Shown: one piece after another, positions 9,201-18,511 of the stretch
How positions within the stretch are numbered: position 1 is the first letter of the stretch
Layout of the letters: each line of letters opens with the position of its first letter
From: Flagellimonas maritima
GTDB lineage: Bacteria > Bacteroidota > Bacteroidia > Flavobacteriales > Flavobacteriaceae
DNA length: 64,000 nucleotides
Direction of reading: 5' to 3'
Assembly (NCBI RefSeq): GCF_003269425.1
Contig: NZ_CP030104.1
Coordinates: forward strand, 3,009,001-3,073,000
Translations under genes and position numbers: made by a program
The notes under the pieces: generated by a model
Told to the model about the DNA's origin: nothing
What the model saw: only the letters and a program-made list of their open reading frames with translations
The model's database searches: none

Positions 9201-12200
9201 TCGGCGGTGCCCTCATCCGGGCTGGTGGTACGTAAAAGCTGCCCCAAGGTGTTGTACTCGTAGGTGGTGACCAGTCTGTCCCCGTTTGCATCTTCAATGG
9301 GCTGGTAAGATGCCACCAACCTGTTTGCTTTATCGTATTTGTTGAGACTATAATCGTAATAATTGACAAAGTACCTTACAAAAATGGTGTTTGGCTCATA
9401 GTTTTCCGGTTCATCCACGGCCACCCTGTAAAAACCCGGGGGGAGGTTGCCCATGGGGGTCTGTTCCAACGCATCGGTAATCAGGTTGTAAACTGTGATT
9501 CCACTATCGTCACTGACCCATATTCCCATATCCACTCCTTGGGGAATATGAATGTCCACATAGCCTTGGGCTCCTATAGGGATCATGTGTTCGGAGACCT
9601 CTCCGTTATCGCCGGACCTTGCCGCTGCCAACAGCTTTCCGTCGGTGTCCAGAAAGACTACGCTCTCGTTCCCGTGTACATCGCGTGTAACGGTCTTTAG
9701 GGTGTTTAGTTTCGTATAGTCCGTGTCCCCTTTGGCTTGGGCTTCCCCAAAGGCCGTTTCCATGGAAAGTTCATCGGAGGCGGGCATGGTAAAGCTATAG
9801 GCTTGGGCCCATCCATCCTCCGGTGTTATGTTGTTATCTTTATTGGTGTCCACTTTATTGCCACCGACAAGGGCACGGGCGGTACCGGGATTGAGTTCGC
9901 TGAAAACGGTGCGTGAAAAAGGGTAGGGGGTAACGTCTTGATATTGGTGCGAGGTGGCCCCACTATAATATTGTGCCAGTGGCCCGTCGCCGTTCACGGC
10001 ACTGGGATCAAATAGGTCTATATCAAAGTCTGCCGTATTGTATTCCCCACCTTGGTCATCCGTAATTATGGAGGGATGGTACTGAAACTGAAGCTGTCCG
10101 GGCAAGGGTGCGGACAGGGTGGACAGGGCCGCCCTTCCTTGGTAGTCATAGAGGGTCACTTGGCCCCAGATGGCATTGGTGACCACATCCCAACTCTGTG
10201 TCTGTACGTGCTTGCCCAGATCGTTATAATATCTTCTTGTGTTTCCCCTAAGATTGGTTTCCATATCATAATCCCAAACGGTGATGATGTTCCAATTTTC
10301 CTCTTCCGGTTGTTCCGGCTGTTCTGGCTGTTCCGGTTGATTTGGATCTTCATCCACGGTCAAGTCAATATTGTGTCTTATAAGGACGAGGTCGTCTATG
10401 ATGTCGCTGGTCATAACGCAATGGTAGGTACCGGCATCTTGTAGGCTTGAGTTGGCGATTTCGTAGTCTGGGGAATCCGGTGCGCCGTTAATGGGTTGCC
10501 CATCCTTGAACCATTGGTAATGGTTTTGTGTGCCGGATATGGAGGTGGTCAAAGTAATGTCTTCCCCTTCCACAATTTGTAGTGCCTCGGGCTGATCGGT
10601 TTTTTGCTGGGGGTCGTAACTTAATGAATTTCCATTGAAGTTCTGATAAGTGTATTCCAAGTTGCCAAAATCGAATTTATTGTTTTCGGTCGAGAAAAAT
10701 GAGATGGGAATCTGGTCGATTATTTCTGGGGGAATGTTACCGCTTAAATTATTATTATTAAGGATAAGAGTTGTGAGGATATTTAGGTTTCCCAGTTCTG
10801 GAGGAATTGCACCTTTTAAATTATTATTATCAAGGATAAGAGTTGTGAGGATATTTAGGTTTCCCAGTTCTGGAGGAATTGCACCTTCCAATGCATTGTG
10901 GCGTAAAGAAACATATTTCAGGTTCGATAAGTTACCAAGTTCCGGTGGAATGGTCCCGCTTAGTTCATTGGATTGAAAACTAAGACTTGCCAAATTGGAA
11001 AGATTGCCCAATTCCATAGGGATGTTTCCACTTAGCGAATTATTATGAAGTGAAAGTCTTTCTAAGTTAATAAGATTACCCAGTTCAGGGGGAATGGGTC
11101 CACTAAGCATATTGGAATTGATATCCAACTGTTCCAAGTTGGAAAGATTTCCAAGCTCTGCAGGTATAGGCCCATCGATTAGATTATCCTGAAGATTAAG
11201 ATATACTAGTGTTGACAAGTTTCCCAGTTCCGGGGGTATCGGACCCTCAATTTTATTGTTGGAAACGTCGAAAATAACAACCGAAAGATTGCTCAGTTCG
11301 GAAGGTATGTGTCCGCTAAGCTTATTGTTATAGAACGAAAGAGAAAACAAATTCGATAATTGACTGAGTTCTGAAGGAATTGACCCTTCAAGAAGATTAT
11401 TGACCAATGAGAGTTGGGAGAGGTTCGTTAGGTTTGCCAGCTCCGGTGGGATGTTGCCCGATAAATTGTTTCCTCCGAGCTTCAGGTCCACCAAGTCTTG
11501 GAGGTTTCCCAATTCAGGAGGTATTGTCCCATCAAATTCATTGGTCTGCAGGGTAAGTGTCACCAAATTCGTCAAATTTTCCAGCCCTGGGGGAATAGGA
11601 CCGCTAAGCATGTTGTTTTGTAGACTAAGATATAATAGGTTGGAAAGATTGTTCAGCAGTTCTGCGGGAATGGAACCGTTAAGCTTGTTGGAGGCAAGGC
11701 TGAGTGTGGTAAGGCTTTCCAGATTGCCCAACTCTGGAGGAATGGGACCTGTAAGGTCGTTACTGGTGAGCCTAAGTTTGCTTAAAGCTAAAAGATTGCC
11801 CAGTTCTGGAGGAATGGGACCGCTCAAATTATTCCAAAAAAGATATAGAAATTCTAATTCTGATAAATTCCCAATTTCGCTGGGAATGCTTCCAGAGAGT
11901 TCGTTTAATGATAGATTGAGCAGTGTAAGATGAACCAAGTCTCCAATACTGGGAGGAATAATTCCCTCTAGCTCATTGAATTCCAGATCAAGTTCCGTTA
12001 CATGGCCATTTTGTACGGTGACCCCGTACCAATCGTTGGTAACGATATCATTAAAATCCCATTCGTCTCCTATAAAATTATCCGTTTCCGTGGCCCAATT
12101 GGGGCCGTTTGTGGCATTATAGAGGTCCTGCAGCGCCTGTTTTTCTGCTGGCGTCACCTGGGCCTTTGCCAGCAGAATACCTGCCAATAGGATAGTAGTT

Positions 12201-12220
12201 AAAACTAATTTAAGTCTCAT
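6293..12220 (-). CDS. Giant LRR-Ig-YD/Rhs polymorphic toxin with Hint-terminated tip
   Basis: This 1975-residue exported protein has these parts in order: a signal peptide (1-20, LKLVLTTILLAGILLAKAQ); leucine-rich repeats of the plant-like IPPELGNLxxL type (about 70-510); an Ig-like domain (about 540-625, with DAGTYHC); a PEQ-rich linker (about 630-640); YD/Rhs repeats (about 645-1500); and the Rhs core with DHLGNVRAVFMKNG, YPFGMPMPG and LWDSRIGRWLTTDP, ending at IDPDGG near residue 1600. The variable tip runs 1603-1975. Its last about 160 residues are a Hint/intein-like domain: CFVKGTKVLMSDGS, SPAHPYWV, and a terminal ANSILVHNK with His-Asn. Nothing toxin-like follows the Hint domain. It follows the SpvB-like giant by 38 bp. 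LRR and Ig parts may bind target cells; this is inferred. Confidence 0.85.
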   Translation of the reverse strand: MRLKLVLTTILLAGILLAKAQVTPAEKQALQDLYNATNGPNWATETDNFIGDEWDFNDIVTNDWYGVTVQNGHVTELDLEFNELEGIIPPSIGDLVHLTLLNLSLNELSGSIPSEIGNLSELEFLYLFWNNLSGPIPPELGNLLALSKLRLTSNDLTGPIPPELGNLESLTTLSLASNKLNGSIPAELLNNLSNLLYLSLQNNMLSGPIPPGLENLTNLVTLTLQTNEFDGTIPPELGNLQDLVDLKLGGNNLSGNIPPELANLTNLSQLSLVNNLLEGSIPSELSQLSNLFSLSFYNNKLSGHIPSELSNLSVVIFDVSNNKIEGPIPPELGNLSTLVYLNLQDNLIDGPIPAELGNLSNLEQLDINSNMLSGPIPPELGNLINLERLSLHNNSLSGNIPMELGNLSNLASLSFQSNELSGTIPPELGNLSNLKYVSLRHNALEGAIPPELGNLNILTTLILDNNNLKGAIPPELGNLNILTTLILNNNNLSGNIPPEIIDQIPISFFSTENNKFDFGNLEYTYQNFNGNSLSYDPQQKTDQPEALQIVEGEDITLTTSISGTQNHYQWFKDGQPINGAPDSPDYEIANSSLQDAGTYHCVMTSDIIDDLVLIRHNIDLTVDEDPNQPEQPEQPEQPEEENWNIITVWDYDMETNLRGNTRRYYNDLGKHVQTQSWDVVTNAIWGQVTLYDYQGRAALSTLSAPLPGQLQFQYHPSIITDDQGGEYNTADFDIDLFDPSAVNGDGPLAQYYSGATSHQYQDVTPYPFSRTVFSELNPGTARALVGGNKVDTNKDNNITPEDGWAQAYSFTMPASDELSMETAFGEAQAKGDTDYTKLNTLKTVTRDVHGNESVVFLDTDGKLLAAARSGDNGEVSEHMIPIGAQGYVDIHIPQGVDMGIWVSDDSGITVYNLITDALEQTPMGNLPPGFYRVAVDEPENYEPNTIFVRYFVNYYDYSLNKYDKANRLVASYQPIEDANGDRLVTTYEYNTLGQLLRTTSPDEGTAEFKYRNDGQIRYSQNSEQALADEVSYTDYDNFARPVESGVLVNVNFSNLDPDGSLPQAVKKETMATSYDFLDTEDNNFLVNLDPDHQHPSFLAGNVAKTANDRSTTYYSYDGYGRVKWLVQDIEGLGPKTIDYAYEPLTGQVQKVIYQKGQEDRFVHRYTYNDRGQLVRVENSVDDNTFELHTEYLYNDAGTLVRKEIADGAQGLDYVYNLAGQLKSINHPSLDPAQDPGGDANDLFGMQLDYHLGDYQRTENNNIITATQGNDQFNGNIKGIRWQTQVNGSQESQYVYSYDRNNWLTAADFAPGADNDNAYDLGNITYDANGNILSLLRNKGNNGGKTHMDDLTYNYDIKRPNRLSWVDDDAGDVDGADDLGDQKSGNYMYNTIGQLVRNTSEDIAYIYNASGLVTEVQKEGEPLVKFFYNDRNHRVRKENYENNILTGSTYYVRDVAGQTMAVYSDAGGNLVLAEQPIYGAGRVGVAYNGANNAKNYIYELTDHLGNVRAVFMKNGNDASLEGYTDYYPFGMPMPGKSLLGAEGYRYAFQGQEKDPETGKDAFELRLWDSRIGRWLTTDPYGQYSSPYLGMGNNPISMIDPDGGFADGCCDDDWVTTGPNQLDGVTVLGIDKSGMSDTINTIGDANNLLSLSVGTSNLLMPLDSYTNALKSNRFIANYGGQNLSWNTNFYGNQSVSRSLVNQAKINTQVLGAVGKGLDIAGKGFFYTQTAVNLYNLNKAPTVENGITFTQNTSLGVIGTFGGPAGFAMAVSVEGVKLYANSSMGQAHTRIMQNAVKKAEEGYVVTGRNGNKKRIKPMFPGSCFVKGTKVLMSDGSEKNIEDIVVGDEIMSVDIDMMIIEKDIVVQIPDYVKKYRKIVATFSNGTTNDFSPAHPYWVIDKGWCVFDLKEAETELSFSVKQLEANDTVFYYDNGTLKRAIIKELRDTGEYVDMYNVEFVEKNHTFFANSILVHNKRIDD
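7659..8120 (-). repeat. Near-identical direct repeat of Rhs core, copy in resident toxin gene
   Basis: This is the partner of 5418-5879. It encodes the part of the core from about DDAGDVDGADD to ASLEGY. Recombination between the two copies would remove 2241 bp, including the resident tip and its immunity gene, and join the long gene to tip 1 in frame. Confidence 0.9.
10746..10889 (-). repeat. Tandem 72-bp duplication of one leucine-rich repeat
   Basis: Copies 10746-10817 and 10818-10889 differ at only about three bases. Each encodes one 24-residue repeat with the same GNLNILTTLIL core, the first followed by NNNNLSG and the other by DNNNLKG. The other repeats in the array are much more divergent, so this unit was duplicated recently. 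Confidence 0.85.
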
Positions 12221-12258
12221 AATGTGTTTGTTTGGGTATATATTTTTGTTTTAACTTT

Positions 12259-15200
12259 TTATAGTTGGTTTTCATCATCACCGCCACCGCCACCGCCGCA
12301 TCCAGTACGTTTGTGGTTGCCTTGGGCTTGAGCGGTTAGTTGTGTGACCAAATCCTTTACAATACACCAATAAACCGCTCTTTTGGTACAATTTGTATTA
12401 ATGTTCCTTGAGTCCAAGACCGACCAATTAGGATCGTAGTTAGGTTCTAAGGCTCCAGGGCACCCAGCATCACCATCGTTACAGTACTTTACGGACCATT
12501 TGTATTCATATTGGCCGCTACCTCCATTGGCACTGGCAATGACTTTGGCCTGTTCGGAACTGGGGTCGTCAATTCCAAGAGTTAAAGAAAGCGGGTCATT
12601 TTCCTCTTCTGGGGGGGCAAGCTCGCCCTTATACGTATAGGCGTACTCCCGTACTTTTTTAAAGCCACCGGCAAGAATTTGATCTATGTTTTCTATCTCA
12701 CTGTAAATGCGCAACAATCTTCCAGCCTCGTCATATTCATATTTAGTGGCCAAGTTGTTGGGCCCTAGAATGTCCGTAAGTTCATCCCACTGGTTGTAAA
12801 CATAGGAGGTCATTGAAGCTTCGATGGGGTGGATCCTAAAATCGTCCACGATTACATTGCCACCGTTTGTGGTTACATTAACTTGGGCACCGGAAGTGAC
12901 TTCCTTGTAAAAATTTAACAGCACCCAATTACCGGCCTGCACTTCCTCTAATGGGTTGTGTGCTATAATATTGCCCCCTACGTTAACCCGTACATCTGTA
13001 TGGTTGCCGTTTTTGGCCCATACGGATATTTTATATGGTTTTGGTGATTCGCCATGGTTAACGGTAACTTTATATCCCGTTTGCCCATTGGAAACTGACA
13101 GGGCATGGTCTCCTGTGTGGGCGTCATCGACGATTGTCGCAGTACCTTTATCGACGCCGCCTCCAAAATTGCCCTGGCCGTCATGATCTTCGGCTCCGGA
13201 ATAAAAAGCAGCGTCATAACTTGCATTGGATACTGCAATAGTTTTACTGTTTTTGTAGCCCATTTTTGTTGATGCCAGGTTGCCGTTGATATCCTTAATT
13301 TCCAGTGGGTTTGAAAACTGGTCGTATTGGGTGACTTCGGAGAGCTGTTTCCATTGACTGGGCTGTACAATTTCTGGATCGGACCAATCAAAGCCATCAT
13401 CCTCACCTGTGTAATTGGTAAAGTAACCCTCGGTACTGGTCTCCCCATCCCATGTAAAGGTTTTATGCTTGCGCCATACATCAAAGTACTGGGTCAGTTC
13501 AACCTCGTTGGGAAACTCTCCTACAAACGTGCTAACTTCATACGTTTCTGGATTCCATGTGGTGATATTCGCAGCGATTTTTTCCCAGCTATTGTTTCCA
13601 TTTTCAATTTCGGTCACGCTCATTACTTGTTGGGTAAGCATGTTTTTGTTGGTGGGGTTGTCCACTTTGCTGCCCATGGCCGGGTATTTGGTGTAGGCGG
13701 GCAATTTAGTTGTTCTCATTTGGGTACCATCGGATCTTTTGGTTTCGGTCGTTTTAAAAGCTCCAGTATTGGGGTCGGCATCAAAGTATTCCTCTATAGT
13801 TTCAAATCCGTTACTAACAGTGTGTACAGATTTTAACACACTAGAGAGCTCTTCTTTTGAAGAAATGGATATTAACCTTTTTTTCACTATTGTTTGGTCA
13901 TTTTGAAAAGGAATTTCAATTTTTAAATATACTGACTTCATAGTCTGAAAGGATTCCCTCACCGACCCCCGACCGTCAATCAATTTAGCATCTTCTCCAC
14001 TTACATAATTATTGGTAGTCTTTGATATGAGCTGTTCAAAACGATTGTATTGGCTTACAGATTTGAACTGTCCGATATGGGAGGTGTTTATCTTTAAATC
14101 TATTATTTTCGCGTAAGCTTTGATATTGGATATCCATTCTTCACCAAATCCTTTATCAAATACCTGAGAATTAAAAATGGGCATATCATCCCTATCTTTC
14201 ATCTCAAGCTCTGGATTAAATATGTCAAATAGGGGCTGTAATGTAAAAAACTCGTATTGAGTCTTTCCTATAGAGTTACCATTTACATTAAAGGGTTCCA
14301 TGGTCACATGTTCGTACATAACACCGGGACTTGGCAACTCGGGCTGGTATGGTACAAATTTAAGTCCTCGCTCTGGTGCAAAAGAGGTAATGCCCGATGA
14401 CATATAGTTATCATGCTCTGGGTCATTGTTGGTACCGGGTTTGTTGTAGTAGTAGGCTGTTTTGTATTCATTGCCCATATCATCTTCTAGCACAATATTT
14501 TTGACACGTAGTCCACCTCCTGTAAGGTCACGATCTACCTTGTTGGCGAGAAGTTTATAGCTCATAACGTGACGATTGGCGCCATCTCCAACACTATATA
14601 GATAAACGCCTCTAGGTTTCACCTCATAAATATTACTCCCTACGCCATCTTTTTTAGCAAAATAATTTATGGGACTAATTCCATCCCATGATTTCTTGAC
14701 TACGGCTTGTTCATCACACTGTGTGCCAAAAGGATCAGGAGGAGGGCAGACTATCAATGGATTAAAAGGGTCTCTGTATACCTTTAAAACCAAAAAGTCA
14801 TCGGAAACTTGATCGACAGTAACTTCGTAGTCATATTTGCTTGGTAAATCTACTCCTCCCAAATCATCTTCAGAAAAAAGACCATTATCATAAGTTCTTA
14901 CCAACCAAAGATCAAAAAAGGCTTTTTCACCAATTGAAAAATAATTATTGAAATTGGTTATAAGATCTTCTCTAAGATCATCCATATTTTTTATATGGAA
15001 ATACATATAGCTGTTCGGGATATTATTTCCGTCCGTCGTTACGGCAATCTGCAAATTATCCTGCCAAAATTTTCGGGAAAAAGCCTCTATATAATAGTCA
15101 TCTTCCTCATGTTCTATATTTATGGCACTACCTAATGGGGTCTTGATTTGGGTAAGACTCCAGTTATCAGGGCCATAAAGTTTGTGGTTGGATGAGTTGT

Positions 15201-17919
15201 TCAAATTGGCCACATACTTTTCATCGATAAAGCCCCAAGGATCTTTGGCATAATCCACGACAAGCTGGTCCTCGACTTTATGGCGTGGAGGCAGATTGGG
15301 ATAATCCATCTCATTTTTATATGAGAAAGTGTATGGGGGCATGTATTCTGTATTGTTCTTGCCTCTAAATTGTATACTGTTCAAAGTGAGTCTTCCTGAG
15401 CGTATATTATTGGTACAATACACAGAACTTGGAGATTCCTGTGCCAAATCATAATTATGCTGCAATTGGATAACCCTTACCGCTTTTTGATAGTCGAACG
15501 TTTCAAAGTCCAGTACATCGTAAATATTATCTTCATTCGATACCTGATAATTGGCAGCCCCAAATTGGGGTGTAAAACTACCACCGTTATAAGGGTCGGC
15601 AACTGCAAGTTTGGAATACCCCGGTAGACATCCTCCTTCACTCAAATTTGAGTTGCCTACACGTACTTTATTAAAGTTATCACTTCCTGAATTTACCACT
15701 ACTATATGGTCCAATCGTAGCTGATACGCTCTTGGGTAATTGATATCCTCTGCAACAGGCACATTTCCTCCATCGACTACATTTTTAACTGGGGGTCCAT
15801 TGAACTTAAAATTATATGCAGAGGTAGTTTCCAGGTCTTTGCCATTGTTGCCCCCGTAAGCGCCAGTAGCATCATAACGAACATCCTTGACAAAATAGGC
15901 GGTTTTTGTCCGAGTCACGATTTTGTCCAAATAATAAATTTGTTTACGACCCAATTGATAGTTACCAAAATCTTTTTCTCCAATATCACCTACCGTATTG
16001 GTGTTGAAATTATTACCCTGATAAGGCGAGCGCCAAACGAACCCATCGGTCCATTGTCCGTGATCTAATCTTACCCAATAGCCATAATCGTCCATATCAG
16101 GTTTATTATTACCATTTTTATCGATAAAGTCCGGACCTGTTACTGCGGTCAATAACCAATGAGTCGCAAACGGGGTGAACTGGCGTTTTTCACTAACATG
16201 ATTCTCTGAATTGTCTTTAAGTATAGTCCTTTCAATACGCTCGTAGTGGTAGACTGGCAAAGAGTAATGGTATGTTTTCCCATCTGGTGCTGTTATTTTA
16301 TATGCCCCGATACCATTTGGGTCAAAATTACCGTAGGTATATCTGCTAAATGTCTCTGGATACAAAATATTCGATGATTCATTCTCATAAAGTTGTTGAT
16401 TGGTAAATACTTCTACGTAATTTCCCGAACGTTGCCTTTCTTCAATCTTGTTTTTATAAGAAGAGTTTTCGTCGTTTTGTGATCCAAGCAGATTCCCAAA
16501 ATTGTTGAAATTATTATTTACAAATGACAATAATTTGTTTCTGATGCCAAAATCCTCTGTAAATTGACCATTGAAATAAAATTTGATGTCCTCGGAGTTG
16601 CCCAAGGTGGACGTTCCAAAAGTTTTTGAAGTTGTATTTCCATTGGCATTATGGTAATAGACACTCATTTTATACTCACTATTACTAGGGTCGGTACCAT
16701 AATAACCCATACCCATTAAGGTTGCATTTTGAAAATATTTAGGCTGTACCATTCCCGAAATGCCTGGGGCATTTACTTCATAAGAATCATAGCTTGCATA
16801 TGAGAAATTCACTTTTTCCCTGTTTCCTTTATAATCCGCAACAAATTCATCTTGGAATACTGGAATAGCCTCTTCATAGGCATCACCATAATAATACCTA
16901 TGTTGTAAATCTTCAAAAGTATCGTCTGGGTTATCAGGAGTATTTTCTATGGCGTCAGAAGTATAAAGGATACCAAATCCAGTTCTTGGATATGCTTTAT
17001 CCAGTTTGTAGGTAACTTTTCTATAACCAAACCCAAAATGAAATAGTTTTAGACTTATTGGGATATAGAAACCCTTACTGCTGATATCAAAGTCCCCAGC
17101 AGAAAAATTGGACATGGATAAGTTGCCCGAAGCACCAGCCTGTCCTTTATCAGTAGCTTGATTATTGCTGAATCCAGCACCTATTGAAAAAGAATTCGAT
17201 CCAAAATTATATCCCATAGTTGTAAAGGCCCCTGAACTTGATTTTGCTCTTACTCCAACCCCAAAGCTCACTCCACTCTCGTTTACGTTTCCAGAAATGG
17301 ACATAGAGCCACCATAATTGGAACCATCTTTCCCCAGTCCTACACCTACACTATAATTGCCGTCAGTGCCTATATTTGCCGATGCGATACCAAAATTGGC
17401 ATACACAGAACCGCTTAAACTTTTATTGGAACCCCAAGAAAGCCCTACCCCGACCCCAGCAGCTTCTGAAAACCCAACACCTACGTTTATTGCATAAGAT
17501 TCTTGGCTATCCTCATAGAAAATAAAATCCAAGGAATTTCCATCTTTCCAATCATCAGGTGTTCCGCTTACGGCACGGTTGATTGCCCCAGTATTCAAGT
17601 TCCATCCCAATCCTACCCAACTGGATTCCATGTCCAATGGAATTCCTGCATGATAGGACATGGTCACAGGGAATCCGTCCAAATCCAACAACGGCAGCAC
17701 ATAACTAAAATCCCCAGTGGCCAAGTTCACCATATCGGTGGCGTCCACGGGTTCAAAACTTGCCGCTTCGGGGGCATTGGGTCCATTGTTGGAGGCATAC
17801 AGCAGGTTGATCGGCAACAGTGTCATTAAAAAATTCAATGTCAGGAATACGGCAATGACCCTGTGGGCTGGTTTATTGGTTTTCATTTTCATTCTGGAAT
17901 GATTTTGGCTTATTCGCAT
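12259..17919 (-). CDS. Giant SpvB/TcB-like YD-repeat protein
   Basis: This 1886-residue exported protein has a signal peptide at about 12-43 (start may be M10 or M12). The first mature part, TGDFSYVLPLLDLDGFPVT, SYHAG and WVGLGWNLNTGAINR, follows the SpvB/TcB pattern (sysiPl, LsYnSG, GLGWsl, IsR). A long Gly/Ser-rich beta region follows (about 130-280). Further on come a carbohydrate-binding-like beta domain (about 1565-1680, VVDDAHTGDHALSV), YD repeats (about 1690-1760, TKYEYDEAGRLLRIYSE) and a Cys/Gly-rich end (CGGGGGGDDE). It lies between the small exported proteins and the LRR-Rhs giant, like TcB before TcC in Tc toxins, so it may supply half of the Rhs shell. It carries no variable tip or immunity gene. 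Function inferred. Confidence 0.75.
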   Translation of the reverse strand: MRISQNHSRMKMKTNKPAHRVIAVFLTLNFLMTLLPINLLYASNNGPNAPEAASFEPVDATDMVNLATGDFSYVLPLLDLDGFPVTMSYHAGIPLDMESSWVGLGWNLNTGAINRAVSGTPDDWKDGNSLDFIFYEDSQESYAINVGVGFSEAAGVGVGLSWGSNKSLSGSVYANFGIASANIGTDGNYSVGVGLGKDGSNYGGSMSISGNVNESGVSFGVGVRAKSSSGAFTTMGYNFGSNSFSIGAGFSNNQATDKGQAGASGNLSMSNFSAGDFDISSKGFYIPISLKLFHFGFGYRKVTYKLDKAYPRTGFGILYTSDAIENTPDNPDDTFEDLQHRYYYGDAYEEAIPVFQDEFVADYKGNREKVNFSYASYDSYEVNAPGISGMVQPKYFQNATLMGMGYYGTDPSNSEYKMSVYYHNANGNTTSKTFGTSTLGNSEDIKFYFNGQFTEDFGIRNKLLSFVNNNFNNFGNLLGSQNDENSSYKNKIEERQRSGNYVEVFTNQQLYENESSNILYPETFSRYTYGNFDPNGIGAYKITAPDGKTYHYSLPVYHYERIERTILKDNSENHVSEKRQFTPFATHWLLTAVTGPDFIDKNGNNKPDMDDYGYWVRLDHGQWTDGFVWRSPYQGNNFNTNTVGDIGEKDFGNYQLGRKQIYYLDKIVTRTKTAYFVKDVRYDATGAYGGNNGKDLETTSAYNFKFNGPPVKNVVDGGNVPVAEDINYPRAYQLRLDHIVVVNSGSDNFNKVRVGNSNLSEGGCLPGYSKLAVADPYNGGSFTPQFGAANYQVSNEDNIYDVLDFETFDYQKAVRVIQLQHNYDLAQESPSSVYCTNNIRSGRLTLNSIQFRGKNNTEYMPPYTFSYKNEMDYPNLPPRHKVEDQLVVDYAKDPWGFIDEKYVANLNNSSNHKLYGPDNWSLTQIKTPLGSAINIEHEEDDYYIEAFSRKFWQDNLQIAVTTDGNNIPNSYMYFHIKNMDDLREDLITNFNNYFSIGEKAFFDLWLVRTYDNGLFSEDDLGGVDLPSKYDYEVTVDQVSDDFLVLKVYRDPFNPLIVCPPPDPFGTQCDEQAVVKKSWDGISPINYFAKKDGVGSNIYEVKPRGVYLYSVGDGANRHVMSYKLLANKVDRDLTGGGLRVKNIVLEDDMGNEYKTAYYYNKPGTNNDPEHDNYMSSGITSFAPERGLKFVPYQPELPSPGVMYEHVTMEPFNVNGNSIGKTQYEFFTLQPLFDIFNPELEMKDRDDMPIFNSQVFDKGFGEEWISNIKAYAKIIDLKINTSHIGQFKSVSQYNRFEQLISKTTNNYVSGEDAKLIDGRGSVRESFQTMKSVYLKIEIPFQNDQTIVKKRLISISSKEELSSVLKSVHTVSNGFETIEEYFDADPNTGAFKTTETKRSDGTQMRTTKLPAYTKYPAMGSKVDNPTNKNMLTQQVMSVTEIENGNNSWEKIAANITTWNPETYEVSTFVGEFPNEVELTQYFDVWRKHKTFTWDGETSTEGYFTNYTGEDDGFDWSDPEIVQPSQWKQLSEVTQYDQFSNPLEIKDINGNLASTKMGYKNSKTIAVSNASYDAAFYSGAEDHDGQGNFGGGVDKGTATIVDDAHTGDHALSVSNGQTGYKVTVNHGESPKPYKISVWAKNGNHTDVRVNVGGNIIAHNPLEEVQAGNWVLLNFYKEVTSGAQVNVTTNGGNVIVDDFRIHPIEASMTSYVYNQWDELTDILGPNNLATKYEYDEAGRLLRIYSEIENIDQILAGGFKKVREYAYTYKGELAPPEEENDPLSLTLGIDDPSSEQAKVIASANGGSGQYEYKWSVKYCNDGDAGCPGALEPNYDPNWSVLDSRNINTNCTKRAVYWCIVKDLVTQLTAQAQGNHKRTGCGGGGGGDDENQL

Positions 17920-18509
17920 TTGGAATTATAGTAGGTTATGATTTCTTTTAAATGTTTCTTTTTGAGTTCCCGGTTCTTTATTTTGGCTACGAGATTGGGG
18001 CAATCCGCAAAGTATTCGGATGCGGCATTTTTAAAATTTCCGGAAAGCCAATTGGTGGATGCCAAATAGGTAACTTCATCCTCATCAGGTTTTCTTACGT
18101 AGGAATTGGTCACATTGTAAAATCCCCCTACGGTCATGGGCATGTTTCCGCCCGGCATAAAAGCTGGTGCCCCGTATCCTTGTGAAATTTTACGGTAATA
18201 GATTAGATTTTTTCCGATATCCACTATTTTCAAGACTTTTGGTTTTTCTTCATCCTTGACTTTTGCTTGAATATAAAGTTTGGGTTCAAAATCATCGTAA
18301 ATTTTCAAGGTATCCACTTTATCAAAGGTGTAGAATTCTTTATCGGCCTTCTTTTGCTTTCTGAACTTGATCTTGTCCAAGCTTTTTAGAACGGCATAGC
18401 CCTCCAATTTGGCGCCGTTTTTTAATATAAGTTCTGCCCTATCTTTCTGGGCATTTGCCATTGGAACGTAAATTATCAGTGTAAAGAGCAAGGGTATTGT
18501 AAACTTCAT
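17910..18509 (-). CDS. Exported protein of unknown function in the Rhs operon
   Basis: This 199-residue protein has a signal peptide (1-20, FTIPLLFTLIIYVPMANAQ). The mature N-terminal part has the pattern LILKNGAKLEGYAVLKSLDKI, common to small beta-rich exported proteins of Bacteroidota. A Gly/Pro/Met-rich patch lies near residue 120, and the C-terminal end is basic and helical with two Cys (near residues 170 and 198). The stop overlaps the start of the SpvB-like gene by 10 bp, and the upstream lipoprotein ends 2 bp before its start, so it is co-transcribed with the giants. It is probably an accessory export or assembly factor; I do not recognise a family. Confidence 0.65.
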   Translation of the reverse strand: MKFTIPLLFTLIIYVPMANAQKDRAELILKNGAKLEGYAVLKSLDKIKFRKQKKADKEFYTFDKVDTLKIYDDFEPKLYIQAKVKDEEKPKVLKIVDIGKNLIYYRKISQGYGAPAFMPGGNMPMTVGGFYNVTNSYVRKPDEDEVTYLASTNWLSGNFKNAASEYFADCPNLVAKIKNRELKKKHLKEIITYYNSKCE

Positions 18510-18511
18510 AT

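Noticed and set aside
8543..9235. 230-codon plus-strand frame inside the Rhs gene
   Set aside because: Antisense shadow of the YD-repeat region, caused by its higher GC content.
13327..13836. 169-codon plus-strand frame inside the SpvB-like gene
   Set aside because: Shadow frame opposite a long, signal-bearing gene; no motif.
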